This document shows, in pieces, positions 1 through 8,518 of a stretch of 64,000 nt of DNA. This DNA is from Scytonema hofmannii PCC 7110 (GTDB taxonomy: Bacteria; Cyanobacteriota; Cyanobacteriia; Cyanobacteriales; Nostocaceae). The position numbers and the translations under genes were made by a program. Location of the stretch: contig NZ_KQ976354.1 of NCBI RefSeq assembly GCF_000346485.2, forward strand, positions 8,298,039 to 8,362,038, read 5' to 3'. The notes under the pieces are model-generated. The model made no database searches. It was given only the letters and a program-made list of their open reading frames with translations, and had not been told where the DNA came from. Positions within the stretch are counted from its first letter, which is position 1. Every line of letters begins with the position of its first letter.

Positions 1-60
1 GGAGGGGGGGAGGGGGGGGGGGGGGGGGGGGAGGGAGGGAGGGAGTGAGGGAGTGAGGGA
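1..60. repeat. G-rich low-complexity tract of GAGGGAGT-like units
   Basis: Almost pure purine, G-rich sequence made of poly-G followed by GAGGGAGT/GAGTGAGG octamers, running up to the pcxA upstream region. The same octamer occurs in reverse complement at about 33878-33914. It is a short-repeat tract rather than a gene, and the poly-G part may be partly an assembly-edge effect. Confidence 0.6.
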
Positions 61-132
61 ATGAAGGAAGTAATAACTAATGCCCAATGCCCAATGCCCA
101 TTCAACCAAAATATGCGTACAGGAGTTTTGTC

Positions 133-1410
133 ATGTCTTCTAATTGGCTTAAAGATCGCTTCCTTCAAACACCAGAGCCAGAGCAAGCGCTAGATCGAGC
201 TTATCAAGCTGCATTAAAAATTGAATTTATTGAAGATAGATACTTCAATAGTAACAAAGTTCGTAATAATGGTCACATTGAGTTTCCGCGAGCAGAATTC
301 GAGGAAAATCTGGATATTCTTAAACAAAAAATGAGAGAATTTAATTCCAGCAGATCTGGTCTCGGCAAACTCGGACAAGATCACTTGATGAGGTTGATAT
401 TTGTAGAGGGAATCTTGGCCAAATATACGACTCAAACTCCGGAAAACTCTGCATTGGCTTCGGTTTCACCTAGCACGACTTCCAGTCCGATGGTCAATCA
501 AAAGTTATATCCATCGGCTATCAATGTTATTGACGTTAAATCTGTCCCCTCTAGCAAGAAAAAGAAACAAACTTCACAAGATTTAGAATTGCCAGCATAC
601 GATAATGAAGAGAAAAGTAAGCCAGGAGGACTCCCAAAGTCAATTAAGAAGACGATTAATAAAGTCAAACATGACCTGAATCCTAAATCTGAAGAAGAAG
701 TTGTGAATGCATTTCGCCGGTCTAGAGCAAAAACAGTTATTTCTCTGAGGCTCATGGTGTTGTTAATTGTCATTCCCATACTGACGCAACAGATATCTAA
801 AAATTTCTTAATTTTTCCGATGGTAGAGAAGTTTAGAGCAGGAGAAGAGACGCAAATCTTCATAAATTCTGAAATGAAGGAGGAAGCTCTCAAAGAACTG
901 CAAACCTTTGAAGAAGAACTAAAATTGGAAAGTCTGATCAATTCTGCTCCTGCGCTCAGTAAAGAAGTTGTGGAGGAGAAAGTTAAACATAAAGCCCTAG
1001 AACTGAGAGAAGAATTTCGTCATAAGAGTAATAGCGCTATTAGTAACGTTTTTGCTGATATAATGGCACTTGTAGCTTTCGCTCTAGTCCTGTTGTTTAG
1101 GCGACAAGATATTGCTGTGCTCAAATCTTTCATAGACAACATTGTGTATGGTCTCAGCGACAGTGCCAAAGCGTTTGCTATCATTCTGACAACTGACATA
1201 TTTGTAGGCTTCCACTCTCCTCACGGATGGGAGGTTCTGCTTGAAGGCTTAGCAGGTCATTTGGGAGTTGCAGCCAATCGCAGTGCAATATCTCTGTTCA
1301 TAGCAACAGTCCCAGTGATCGTTGATACAATGGTTAAGTACTGGCTGTTCCGATCGCTCAGTCGGATGTCTCCTTCAACACTCGCTACCGTGAAGGAGAT
1401 GAATGAATGA
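133..1410 (+). CDS. pcxA: Proton extrusion protein PcxA (CemA family)
   Basis: PcxA/CemA is an inner-membrane protein needed for light-induced proton extrusion in cyanobacteria and, indirectly, CO2 and nitrate uptake at low pH. The protein is 425 residues from this start: a soluble, charged N-terminal half (about residues 1-220) and a C-terminal CemA-type region with hydrophobic segments near RLMVLLIVIPIL, DIMALVAFALVLLF and SLFIATVPVIVD. An upstream in-frame ATG at 61 exists, but the stretch between consists of a tandem ATGCCCA-type repeat, and AGGAG at 121-125 sits 7 nt before ATG 133, so 133 is preferred. It is a single gene, with the MFS gene 86 bp downstream. Family assignment rests on overall recognition of the sequence; the function is from homologues. 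Confidence 0.9.
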   Translation: MSSNWLKDRFLQTPEPEQALDRAYQAALKIEFIEDRYFNSNKVRNNGHIEFPRAEFEENLDILKQKMREFNSSRSGLGKLGQDHLMRLIFVEGILAKYTTQTPENSALASVSPSTTSSPMVNQKLYPSAINVIDVKSVPSSKKKKQTSQDLELPAYDNEEKSKPGGLPKSIKKTINKVKHDLNPKSEEEVVNAFRRSRAKTVISLRLMVLLIVIPILTQQISKNFLIFPMVEKFRAGEETQIFINSEMKEEALKELQTFEEELKLESLINSAPALSKEVVEEKVKHKALELREEFRHKSNSAISNVFADIMALVAFALVLLFRRQDIAVLKSFIDNIVYGLSDSAKAFAIILTTDIFVGFHSPHGWEVLLEGLAGHLGVAANRSAISLFIATVPVIVDTMVKYWLFRSLSRMSPSTLATVKEMNE

Positions 1411-1496
1411 GGAAGGAATCGGGGGCTAGGGTTTAAATATCAACACGTTAAAGCGCTCGATGTACTCAAATTTTCCCTACATAAACGCAAGCAGTC

Positions 1497-3053
1497 ATGG
1501 TCGAAGCAAACCTGGTTCAGCAGGAAAATGCACCTAGTTCGGTACAACCTAAGGTAGGGCATTGGGTATTATTATCAACAATTCTTGCCTCAAGCATGGC
1601 TTTTATTGATGCCTCCGCGCTCAATGTTGCTCTCCCTGCTTTGCAGAATGACTTTGGAGCAAGCGGACCACAACTCCTGTGGATTATCAACGCATACCTA
1701 CTCATGCTCGCCGCGCTGATTTTAGTAGGTGGTTCTCTTGGTGATAAGTTAGGGCGCAAAAAAGTATTTGCGATCGGTATCTACCTATTTATGTTGGCTT
1801 CGTTGGCGTGTGGTTTTGCCTCAAATATTAAATTTCTGATTGCAGCACGAGTTTTGCAAGGTATTGGGGGTGCAATGATGATTCCTGGAAGCCTTGCAAT
1901 CATCACCACCTATTTTGAACCAGAACGTCGTGGAGAAGCGATAGGAACGTGGTCGGCAGCAACTACAATGGTAACAGTTGCGGGACCTGTGCTGGGTGGC
2001 CTGCTGTCAGATGCTGGATTTTGGCGAGGAGTTTTTCTGATCAACTTACCCATAGGAATGACTACGTTAGCAATTCTTTACTTTAAAGTTCCAGAAAGCC
2101 GCAACGAAAAAGCTTCTGTACAAATAGACTATCTTGGTGCAATTCTTGTGACTCTTGGATTGGCGGGTTTGACATATGGTTTCATCTCTCTACACGACCT
2201 TGGATTGAGTAACCCGCGTGTTTATCTGACATTAAGCGGCGGTGCGATCGCTTTAATAGCTTATGTCGTAGTTGAAGCTCGTTCTGCTCACCCAATGATG
2301 CCGTTGCATCTTTTCAAATCGCGTACTTTCAGTGGTACTAACTTGTTAACTCTGTTCTTATATGGTGCATTAAGTGTTGGTACTTTCTTTTTGTGTCTCA
2401 ACTTAGTACAAGCGCAGGGTTACAGTCAGTCAATTGCTGGCTTGGCAGATATGCCATTTGCTCTGCTACTCAGTGGATTGTCTCCTTGGGCTAGTCAGTT
2501 TGCAGATCGTTATGGTCTGCGTTTGCCATTGATTATTGGCCCTTTTTTAGCTGGGCTTGGATTTCTGTTAATGTCATTTGTTGGGCTTACACGGGGTCCT
2601 TCAGAATACTGGACGACATTCTTTCCAGGTATCATGGTTTTTGGGCTAGGCATGGCAATAACAGTTGCACCACTCACAACTGCTGTTATGGGTTCTGTAG
2701 CAAAAAACTATGCGGGAACTGCATCGGGAATCAATAATGCAGTCGCACGCACAGCCGGAGTCTTGACGATCGCGATCGTTGGTTCACTAGCTCTGTCTAA
2801 TTTTTCGCTTTCAGTACAAGCGCACACAACCTGTATTCACCTCTCCCACGCTGCACAAATGCTGTTACAATCCCAGGCAAGACAACTTGGTCAAGTAGCG
2901 CCGATTGTTGGGATTGTACCAGAAAATATGAATGCTGTAGAAATAGCATTCAAACTCGCTTTTGTGGATACTTTCCGGTTAGTTATGATAATTTGTGCTG
3001 GACTAGCCTGGTTAGGCGCAGTAATGGCAGTGTTGTTCATTAGTGACCGGTGA
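1497..3053 (+). CDS. MFS transporter, DHA2 family (EmrB/QacA-type, about 14 TM)
   Basis: This is a proton-driven multidrug-type exporter in the inner membrane. At 518 residues with about 14 hydrophobic segments it matches the DHA2 family. The conserved N-terminal motif D1 (IDASALNVALPAL), the loop motif GGSLGDKLGRKK between TM2 and TM3, and the TM5 motif GPVLGG are visible. It starts at ATG 1497 with only a weak ribosome site (AAGCAG). The TGA stop lies inside the CCAGTGA heptamer tract that follows. No TetR-type regulator is adjacent, so the substrate cannot be inferred. Confidence 0.9.
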   Translation: MVEANLVQQENAPSSVQPKVGHWVLLSTILASSMAFIDASALNVALPALQNDFGASGPQLLWIINAYLLMLAALILVGGSLGDKLGRKKVFAIGIYLFMLASLACGFASNIKFLIAARVLQGIGGAMMIPGSLAIITTYFEPERRGEAIGTWSAATTMVTVAGPVLGGLLSDAGFWRGVFLINLPIGMTTLAILYFKVPESRNEKASVQIDYLGAILVTLGLAGLTYGFISLHDLGLSNPRVYLTLSGGAIALIAYVVVEARSAHPMMPLHLFKSRTFSGTNLLTLFLYGALSVGTFFLCLNLVQAQGYSQSIAGLADMPFALLLSGLSPWASQFADRYGLRLPLIIGPFLAGLGFLLMSFVGLTRGPSEYWTTFFPGIMVFGLGMAITVAPLTTAVMGSVAKNYAGTASGINNAVARTAGVLTIAIVGSLALSNFSLSVQAHTTCIHLSHAAQMLLQSQARQLGQVAPIVGIVPENMNAVEIAFKLAFVDTFRLVMIICAGLAWLGAVMAVLFISDR

Positions 3054-3100
3054 CCAGTAACCAGTGACCAGTGACCAGTGACCAGTGACCAGTGACCAGT
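3042..3100. repeat. CCAGTGA heptanucleotide tandem repeat (STRR)
   Basis: About eight copies of a 7-bp unit (CCAGTGA, with CCGGTGA and CCAGTAA variants). The tract overlaps the stop codon of the MFS gene. Such short tandemly repeated repetitive sequences are known from heterocystous cyanobacteria. The remaining gap up to 3439 has a hairpin and an AT-rich leader but no gene. Confidence 0.9.
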
Positions 3101-3187
3101 ACCCTCGTTCCCATGCTGGGAATGCCTTTATTTTGTCGAGCACTTATCCCAATACTCCTCGCTGCTCGGTTAACAATAATTGAGGTG

Positions 3188-3224
3188 TCAGAACCCCGGT
3201 TTCTTAAAGAAACCGGGGTTCTGA
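3188..3224. terminator. Hairpin GAACCCCGGTTTC/GAAACCGGGGTTC
   Basis: A near-perfect inverted repeat with a 13-bp stem and a 5-nt loop (TTAAA) lies in the gap after the MFS gene. It has no long T-run, so it may be a REP-like palindrome rather than an intrinsic terminator. Related palindromes built on the same TTTCTTAAAGAAA-type centre occur at 21276 and 40439. Confidence 0.5.
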
Positions 3225-3439
3225 TTTCCGCTTATTTAATTTAATTTATAAAAAAAAATTGTTTCATGTTTATAACTTTTTTAACTCTAGTTTCTTACCT
3301 TTAAACTTATAAACTCATGCATAGATGTTTGGAAGAGATATTTAATGATCTTCTAACCCTAATTAGAAGCGATCGCTTGTCACTCAAAAAAACACATTCT
3401 TCCAAATCAAACAGCCCGATCAAAAAAAAGGAGACCGAG

Positions 3440-4123
3440 ATGTACAATATCCATTCCAATATCCTCGCAACCTTTAACCAGAATGAAGTCGTACCAGAAA
3501 TTGACGTTACAGCTTACATACATCCTCTAGCAGCTGTTATTGGAAATGTTCATTTGGGCAAGGAAGTAATGGTTGCCCCAGCGGCTTCTGTGCGTGGTGA
3601 TGAAGGGCAGCCTATTTGGATTGCTGATGGTGTGAATGTTCAAGATGGCGTAGTCATTCATGCTTTAGAAACTCATATAAACGGTGAGTTAGTACCTGAA
3701 GCTGTTGTCGAAGTGAATGGTAATTTCTACGGTGTTTATATTAGCGAACGTGTTTCTCTTGCCCACCAAAGCCAAGTACATGGCCCAGCAAAAATTGGTA
3801 CTGACACCTTTGTTGGCATGCAAGCTCTAGTTTTCCGTGCTGAAGTTGGTTGTAACTGTGTTATAGAACCGAAAGCCTTAGTTATGGGGGTTAATATTCC
3901 CGATGGAAGATATGTTCCTGCAGGTTCTATAATCAGAAGCCAAGAAGACGCTGATAGTTTGCCTTTGATTACTCCTGGTTACTCACTTAAAGGGCTTAAC
4001 CATGCAGTTGTGCATGTCAATGTCCAATTAGCTAACGGTTATCGTCATAAAGCCTTGGAAGCTAATCGTGAAAGCAATGCATGGTCAATAGCAGCAGAAT
4101 CAGTACCAACCCCTACAGTGTAA
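3440..4123 (+). CDS. Gamma-class carbonic anhydrase, Cam type
   Basis: Zinc (or iron) left-handed beta-helix carbonic anhydrase, CO2 + H2O to bicarbonate, 227 residues. The residues known from archaeal Cam are all present: RGDEG (Arg59/Asp61/Glu62 equivalents), NVQDG (Gln75), HALET (His81 and proton-shuttle Glu84) and AHQSQVHG (His117, His122). An acidic loop lies between HALET and YGVYI. It therefore resembles Cam more than the CcmM N-domain, and no RbcS-like repeats follow. The start at 3440 is chosen because AAGGAG ends 6 nt upstream and the family begins there; an upstream ATG at 3317 would add a low-complexity tail. It lacks the signal peptide of Methanosarcina Cam, so it is probably cytoplasmic. 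Activity is inferred from residues only. Confidence 0.9.
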   Translation: MYNIHSNILATFNQNEVVPEIDVTAYIHPLAAVIGNVHLGKEVMVAPAASVRGDEGQPIWIADGVNVQDGVVIHALETHINGELVPEAVVEVNGNFYGVYISERVSLAHQSQVHGPAKIGTDTFVGMQALVFRAEVGCNCVIEPKALVMGVNIPDGRYVPAGSIIRSQEDADSLPLITPGYSLKGLNHAVVHVNVQLANGYRHKALEANRESNAWSIAAESVPTPTV

Positions 4124-4149
4124 TCTCGTTTACTACCTTGACCTAAATT

Positions 4150-4169
4150 CAGTGACCTTCGGGTCACTG
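4150..4169. terminator. CAGTGACC-TTCG-GGTCACTG hairpin
   Basis: A perfect 8-bp stem closed by a TTCG tetraloop lies 26 bp after the carbonic anhydrase stop and is followed by GTCACTTTTAA. The arms are the same sequence as the CCAGTGA repeat unit used elsewhere in the window. A UUCG-capped stem would be very stable in RNA; the T-run is short, so termination is only probable. Confidence 0.5.
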
Positions 4170-4203
4170 GTCACTTTTAACTATTTAGGAGCCACTGAAC
4201 ATT

Positions 4204-4470
4204 ATGTTAGGTACAAATCAAATCAAATTTATCCAAAATTGGCTAGATACCAGAGAGATTCACAACCCTACAGTAGCTCGCTTCTTGTGCAAACTTATTC
4301 CTGCTCAATGTCCTTTTGAACGAAAGCTCAAACTTTTTAATCGCGTTGTACTCTACATTCCTCCCCTGTGCAATTTCAACCCTTTTTACTACCAATTAAT
4401 AAATCTTCGCTTTCGTTGTCTTTCTTGTTTGGTAGATGAATATGGTGAAGATGTGACAATTTATCTTTAA
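4204..4470 (+). CDS. Mo-dependent nitrogenase C-terminal-domain family small protein
   Basis: An 88-residue protein matching the Mo-nitro_C family of cyanobacteria: the block ICKLIPAQCPFER-like (here LCKLIPAQCPFER), then IPPLCNFNPFY, LINLRFRCLSCL and a C-terminal DEYGED. Five cysteines are conserved in spacing. The biochemical role is unknown; members are common in diazotrophic cyanobacteria. A good ribosome site (TTAGGAG) precedes ATG 4204. It lies 80 bp after the carbonic anhydrase gene with a hairpin between them, so it may be separately transcribed. Confidence 0.8.
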   Translation: MLGTNQIKFIQNWLDTREIHNPTVARFLCKLIPAQCPFERKLKLFNRVVLYIPPLCNFNPFYYQLINLRFRCLSCLVDEYGEDVTIYL

Positions 4471-4476
4471 AAGTCA

Positions 4477-4585
4477 CAAAAAACCGATTTATCTAAGATT
4501 ACAAAGCTTGATATCTCGTTAGCGTAGAGACGCGCTGAATGAAAGCGTCTCTACAAAGAACCCGGATTTTTGAGATTACTGTATC
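4477..4585. repeat. Dispersed inverted-repeat element, copy A
   Basis: This is an inverted-repeat module whose ends read AAAAAACCGATTT and AACCCGGATTTTTGAGATTACTGTAT. In the middle sits a second hairpin (GTAGAGACGC...GCGTCTCTAC, 4524-4554). The outer parts match copies at 11222, 18336 and 50977, in reversed orientation relative to the 11222 copy. It is a MITE- or REP-like non-coding repeat. Confidence 0.6.
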
Positions 4586-4666
4586 GATGCTTTAGTAAAG
4601 CTTACTCAATCCAAAATCTCTCAATTCAAAATCGTTCAAGTGCTTAAACATCTGAAGGAGTAGCCA

Positions 4667-5710
4667 ATGTTGTTTAGTAAACTGGCTCAAACAAAAGAAC
4701 TGAATCAGAAAATTACTGCGTTGAGGTCATTTAAAGGTAAGTTTCACATCTACAGAGGAGAACAATTACACTGGCTTCAAGTAATTTTTAAACTTAAGAT
4801 CTCAGTTGTACGAGCAATTTTACCTTGGGTGCTCCTGTGTGGTGGATATGGTTTTTTTGTATCACTGCTATCCTATTTTGGATTCCTGACTTCAATTGAT
4901 GGAAGCAAAGTTTTTCCCCAGGTGATTTTGACTTTCAATATAGTTCTAAGTTTGTTGTTAGCTTTTAGGACTAATTCAGCACATGACCGATTTTGGGAAG
5001 GTCGTAAATTGTGGGGAGCTTTAGTCAATACTGTCCGTAACTTAGCTCGTGGAATCTGGATTATAGTTAACGAGCACGAACCGAACGATAAAGCTAACAA
5101 AGAGGCAATAATGCGATTGCTGGTTGCTTTTACGGTTGCAATGAAGTTGCATTTGCGAAGAGAAGCTGTAAATTATGAACTAGCAGCGCTAACATCACCA
5201 AAGCAATACTCCAAACTGAAAGAAGTCAATCATCCTCCATTAGAAATTGCTTTTTGGATTGGAGATTTTCTACAGAGTCAGTACGAGCAGAACAACATAA
5301 ATGTTTTCCAGATGAATTCTTTACAAGAATTGCTGGACGACTTGGTAGATATTTTAGGCGGTTGTGAGCGTATACTCAAAACACCGACCCCCTTGATATA
5401 TACCATTGTTCTCAAGATATTGCTGACAATTTATTTCTTGTTGTTGCCAATGCAAATAGTTGGTGTTTTGCATTGGTGGACCAGTCCAACAATAGCTTTT
5501 ATAAGCTTGATTTTGCTTGGTATTGATGAGATTGGGGCTGAAATCGAAGAGCCTTTCGGTCACGATCCAAATGACTTACCTCTTGATTTGATCTGTAATA
5601 CAATACTTTGCAATGTTGAGGACATTATCAGTTGTGAAAGACAAAATACGTCTTGCATAAAAAGTCCTTTATTACGGAATTATAATCCGTACTATAGGAA
5701 TCCTATTTAA
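4667..5710 (+). CDS. Bestrophin-like (UPF0187 family) membrane channel protein
   Basis: Bestrophin family, probably a pentameric inner-membrane ion channel; cyanobacterial homologues have been linked to chloride or bicarbonate conductance. The protein is 347 residues with hydrophobic segments near residues 45-70, 75-95 and, in the C-terminal part, 235-285. The family hallmark FRTNSAHDRFWEGRKLWG is clear near residue 104, and GIDEIGAEIEEPFGHDPNDLPL near residue 283 is the conserved bestrophin C-terminal signature. A strong ribosome site, AAGGAG, lies 7 nt before ATG 4667. The placement near a carbonic anhydrase is suggestive for inorganic carbon handling but the spacing does not prove an operon. 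Confidence 0.9.
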   Translation: MLFSKLAQTKELNQKITALRSFKGKFHIYRGEQLHWLQVIFKLKISVVRAILPWVLLCGGYGFFVSLLSYFGFLTSIDGSKVFPQVILTFNIVLSLLLAFRTNSAHDRFWEGRKLWGALVNTVRNLARGIWIIVNEHEPNDKANKEAIMRLLVAFTVAMKLHLRREAVNYELAALTSPKQYSKLKEVNHPPLEIAFWIGDFLQSQYEQNNINVFQMNSLQELLDDLVDILGGCERILKTPTPLIYTIVLKILLTIYFLLLPMQIVGVLHWWTSPTIAFISLILLGIDEIGAEIEEPFGHDPNDLPLDLICNTILCNVEDIISCERQNTSCIKSPLLRNYNPYYRNPI

Positions 5711-5779
5711 ACGTAGGGTGGGTAATGCCAGCCCTGTCAAGGTGACTCATAAAATTTTGATTCAGGCGGCTATTCCTCA

Positions 5780-5877
5780 TCTTCTCTCTCTGCGCTCTCT
5801 GTGCCTCTGCGGTTTAAAAGTAATTTATTTAACCGCAGAGACGCAGAGTACACAGAGGTAAGAGGAGAGAGAGAGAG
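5780..5877. repeat. Long imperfect palindrome (CTCTGCGG...CCGCAGAG)
   Basis: An interspersed palindrome of roughly 100 bp: a CT-rich left arm ending in CCTCTGCGGTTTAAA and a right arm TTTAACCGCAGAG followed by GA-rich sequence. It has no coding content. Fragments of the same theme (CAGAGAGCACCTCT) occur near 46057. It is a typical intergenic repeat in Nostocales genomes. The gap 5711-6087 otherwise holds only the terminator. Confidence 0.6.
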
Positions 5878-5968
5878 CTATTGATTTCCTGAAGTTTTTA
5901 TCCACCTTGACATTTATGTAATTCTAGATAAACTCAAGATAATTGATGATATAGTTATAATAATTTAT

Positions 5969-6000
5969 CCCGCTCAATTATATTGAGCGGGGCTTTATTT
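5969..6000. terminator. Intrinsic terminator between convergent genes
   Basis: The stem CCCGCTCAA / TTGAGCGGG (9 bp) with loop TTATA is followed by a T-rich run on the plus strand. It lies between the plus-strand bestrophin gene and the minus-strand response regulator, as expected for a terminator of the former. Confidence 0.7.
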
Positions 6001-6087
6001 TATATTTTCCTTAATTCATACTATTTTGTACTAGATAATAACCTAAGTTTTTTCTAATACAATAATAGAATGAAACTCAATCTCTGT

Positions 6088-6852
6088 TCAGTTGAAAACA
6101 CTTTTCTCAGTCTTCTTAGAACTATGAGTATGAACCTGCTTACCAGGTTTTCGCCCGTCGTAAACTTGCTGTTCTTGTGAGTACTCTTTAAGATAGTAGC
6201 CCATGCCATAAGCTGTGGCGACAAAATCATCAGGCGTTCCAGCTAACTTTAGCTTCTGTCTCAAACGTTTGATAAGAGCCTTAACAGCATCTTCGTCTGG
6301 CGGATCGTCAAAAGACCAAAGGTTCTCTAAAATTTCACCCCGATTCAGAACACAACCCCTACGCCTCAGGAGAAGTTCTAATAAACGGTACTCCTTTGGA
6401 GTCAAATGCAGAGGCTGATTATTATAACTTGCCTTACAAATACTGGGGTCAAATTGCAAGTTTTGCCACTCTAGTACAGGTGATAAAGCCACATTTCCAC
6501 GGCGTAACAAAGCACGGATACGAGCCGACAACTCCTGCATTTTATAAGGTTTGACCATATAGTCATCTGCGCCTGCATCTAGTCCCGCAATGATATCAGT
6601 CGTGGTATCTCGAGCAGTCAACAGGAGAATTGGCATTTGATAACCGTGAGAGCGCAATTGCTGACAAAGACTTATACCATCAAGCTTTGGTAACATTACG
6701 TCCAGCAATAGTAAATCATAAGTAAAAGACCTCACAAATTCCCAGCCCTTTTCACCATTGGTAGCTACATCAATAATATAGTGTTGCTCACCAAGAAAGT
6801 TTGCTACTAACCCAGCAATTTGAGTATCATCTTCGGCTAGCAAAATCCTCAT
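6088..6852 (-). CDS. OmpR/PhoB-type DNA-binding response regulator
   Basis: A two-component transcription factor of 254 residues. An N-terminal REC domain has the acidic pocket (AEDD), the phospho-acceptor Asp in YDLLLLDVMLPKLDG (near residue 51), the LLTA switch and K in VKPY. A C-terminal winged helix (about residues 130-225) has the usual LTPKEYRLLELLLRRRG and YGMGYYLK motifs. A basic, low-complexity tail follows. No sensor kinase is adjacent, so the partner is unknown. The 464-bp gap upstream (6853-7316) holds its AT-rich promoter region, and I see no further gene there. Confidence 0.92.
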   Translation of the reverse strand: MRILLAEDDTQIAGLVANFLGEQHYIIDVATNGEKGWEFVRSFTYDLLLLDVMLPKLDGISLCQQLRSHGYQMPILLLTARDTTTDIIAGLDAGADDYMVKPYKMQELSARIRALLRRGNVALSPVLEWQNLQFDPSICKASYNNQPLHLTPKEYRLLELLLRRRGCVLNRGEILENLWSFDDPPDEDAVKALIKRLRQKLKLAGTPDDFVATAYGMGYYLKEYSQEQQVYDGRKPGKQVHTHSSKKTEKSVFN

Positions 6853-7316
6853 AATCTACATTCTCCTTGAGTAACACTACTGCTGAGACGTTGTTGACAA
6901 GGTAGATTCTGTTTTTTTCGTTTCAAGGGTATACGTAGCAGATGCAGATTGCACAAACCATCAAGATGCACTTTGTAAGTATATACTGCAACTTTTATAC
7001 TTACTTAGAACGGAAGAAATGATTAAAAACTTTGAAGACTCTTTATAAAGAATAAATCACAGATTGTGTTCTAAGTATTTTAGTAAAGAGACACTTTACA
7101 ATGTGGCACATATGATTTCCTGAGCAGAAGATTCTTTTAATTTGTCCCAGAATTGTCACGCTTTATCACTTAGGATATCTATATTGAAAGAACAGCAAAG
7201 GTGAAATATAAACTCTGAAGGATGAAATGTATGTCTGGGCGTTGATATCCTCTACTAAATAAATTCAAGATGAAGTCCAAATGTTTTCTTCTTCTTCATC
7301 CTTCAGTTGACTGTAA

Positions 7317-7733
7317 CTAACCCAGAAAAAACTCCTCTAATATTGGATAAAGTTTTTTTCCTATAAACTCAAATTCTTTTTCAAAAGTCGAAGGAGGTGT
7401 GATATCTCTCCGGTTATTTATACTCCAGAACAAGTAACCGATAGAGTGATAAAACAAACAGTACTTCTTGTCGTGAAATCGTGTTTCTAAGCTTAAACAT
7501 CTGGAATGAGGATAAAAATCTAAATCAAAAGAGATAGTGCTTTGCTGGTGAAAATCACTGGAATCAGTAACTAAAGTGTTAGTTGGATAATTTCTATGAC
7601 CTTGAAGCTTTAGAGAAACTTTTTTCTGATTTTGTGGTTGGTAAGCAGTCAAGCTAAATCGAAATTCAGGAAAGGCTTGTGCTGCAATTTCAGTAGATAA
7701 TATCTCAAATTCTAAAGATAAGGTGTTGTTCAT
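7317..7733 (-). CDS. Hypothetical protein (138 aa)
   Basis: I do not recognise this protein. It is soluble with no signal peptide, and alternates beta-rich segments (SLEFEILSTEI, EFRFSLTAYQ, TISFDLDFYPH) with an aromatic stretch HSIGYLFWSINN; it ends in a short helix. ATG 7733 is chosen because GGAG lies 6 nt upstream; a TTG five codons further upstream is also in frame. It is a single gene on the minus strand, with no functional context beyond the neighbouring small membrane gene. Confidence 0.55.
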   Translation of the reverse strand: MNNTLSLEFEILSTEIAAQAFPEFRFSLTAYQPQNQKKVSLKLQGHRNYPTNTLVTDSSDFHQQSTISFDLDFYPHSRCLSLETRFHDKKYCLFYHSIGYLFWSINNRRDITPPSTFEKEFEFIGKKLYPILEEFFLG

Positions 7734-7844
7734 AACTGACTCCAAATTGTAGTTATCTTGGGAACGCTGTCAATTGATGAGAAAGCAAGTTTCAAATGCT
7801 TACCTGACAAGGGATACTTAGGTATTGCACTTTATAATTGCCTT

Positions 7845-8108
7845 TTATTTTCCTATTACCTGGGTAGGTGTAAGCATTGGTGTTATATCCAAATTACTAG
7901 TAGAGGTATGGTCTTGTGTGCTGGAAGGTGGGAAGAAAGTGCAAGCAATTACGCTCGCACCACACATCAGAATAAAACTGCCTAGCAAGGTAATAATGGC
8001 AGTGTAATTTTCCCTAGAAGCTTTCGTCTCCTCATCATGATCCAATTTCAAGTAGAGAGGCACTTGACTCATAAATCGATGATATTGGTTAGCATTTTTG
8101 CTAGTCAT
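7845..8108 (-). CDS. Small hypothetical membrane protein
   Basis: An 87-residue protein with one clear hydrophobic helix (AIITLLGSFILMCGASVIACTFF) after a charged N-terminal region and a Ser/Thr/Pro-rich tail; probably a single-pass membrane protein. ATG 8108 is chosen; the frame can be extended to a TTG at 8162 but without a ribosome site. No family is recognised. It could be a spurious frame, although its composition looks like a real small membrane protein. The 410-bp region 8109-8518 beyond it is AT-rich with no gene seen. Confidence 0.4.
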   Translation of the reverse strand: MTSKNANQYHRFMSQVPLYLKLDHDEETKASRENYTAIITLLGSFILMCGASVIACTFFPPSSTQDHTSTSNLDITPMLTPTQVIGK

Positions 8109-8518
8109 AATGTTAACCGCTCTGTTGATGACTTCATTATAACTATAAATCAGAAATTTCAAGAATAACTATTATACATACTATATATAGATAATAATAA
8201 TTTTCAAACATAAGAAAATTTTATGAAACTCTATAGTAATCTTGTTTGAATTGTGAGAAGATGCTAAATGTCAGAAATCCAGTATCTTGTGAGATACCGA
8301 ATTTATTTACCTTGTTTAATTACCTGACAATTGATTTAGAAATGCTAGATAATTTTCTTCTTCAGTAAGAAATTTGTGAATCCGGTTTTTCTGCACTTTA
8401 GCTATAAGAAATTTGAATGAAAAATGAGTCGGCGATGGCACGATTCATTATTTTATCTGATACTTGAGATATCCCTGATATTTGTCTTTTCCTAAAGTAA
8501 AAACCATGCTGTTTGAAG

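Noticed and set aside
498-941. Minus-strand frame of 147 codons inside pcxA
   Set aside because: Opposite a well recognised gene, no ribosome site, biased composition; a shadow.
3042-3100. Possible CRISPR-like array from repeated units
   Set aside because: Units are 7 bp, contiguous and without spacers; they are STRR tandem repeats.
7758-8007. Plus-strand short frames between two minus-strand genes
   Set aside because: They overlap the small membrane gene frame on the other strand, show no family features and have no ribosome site.
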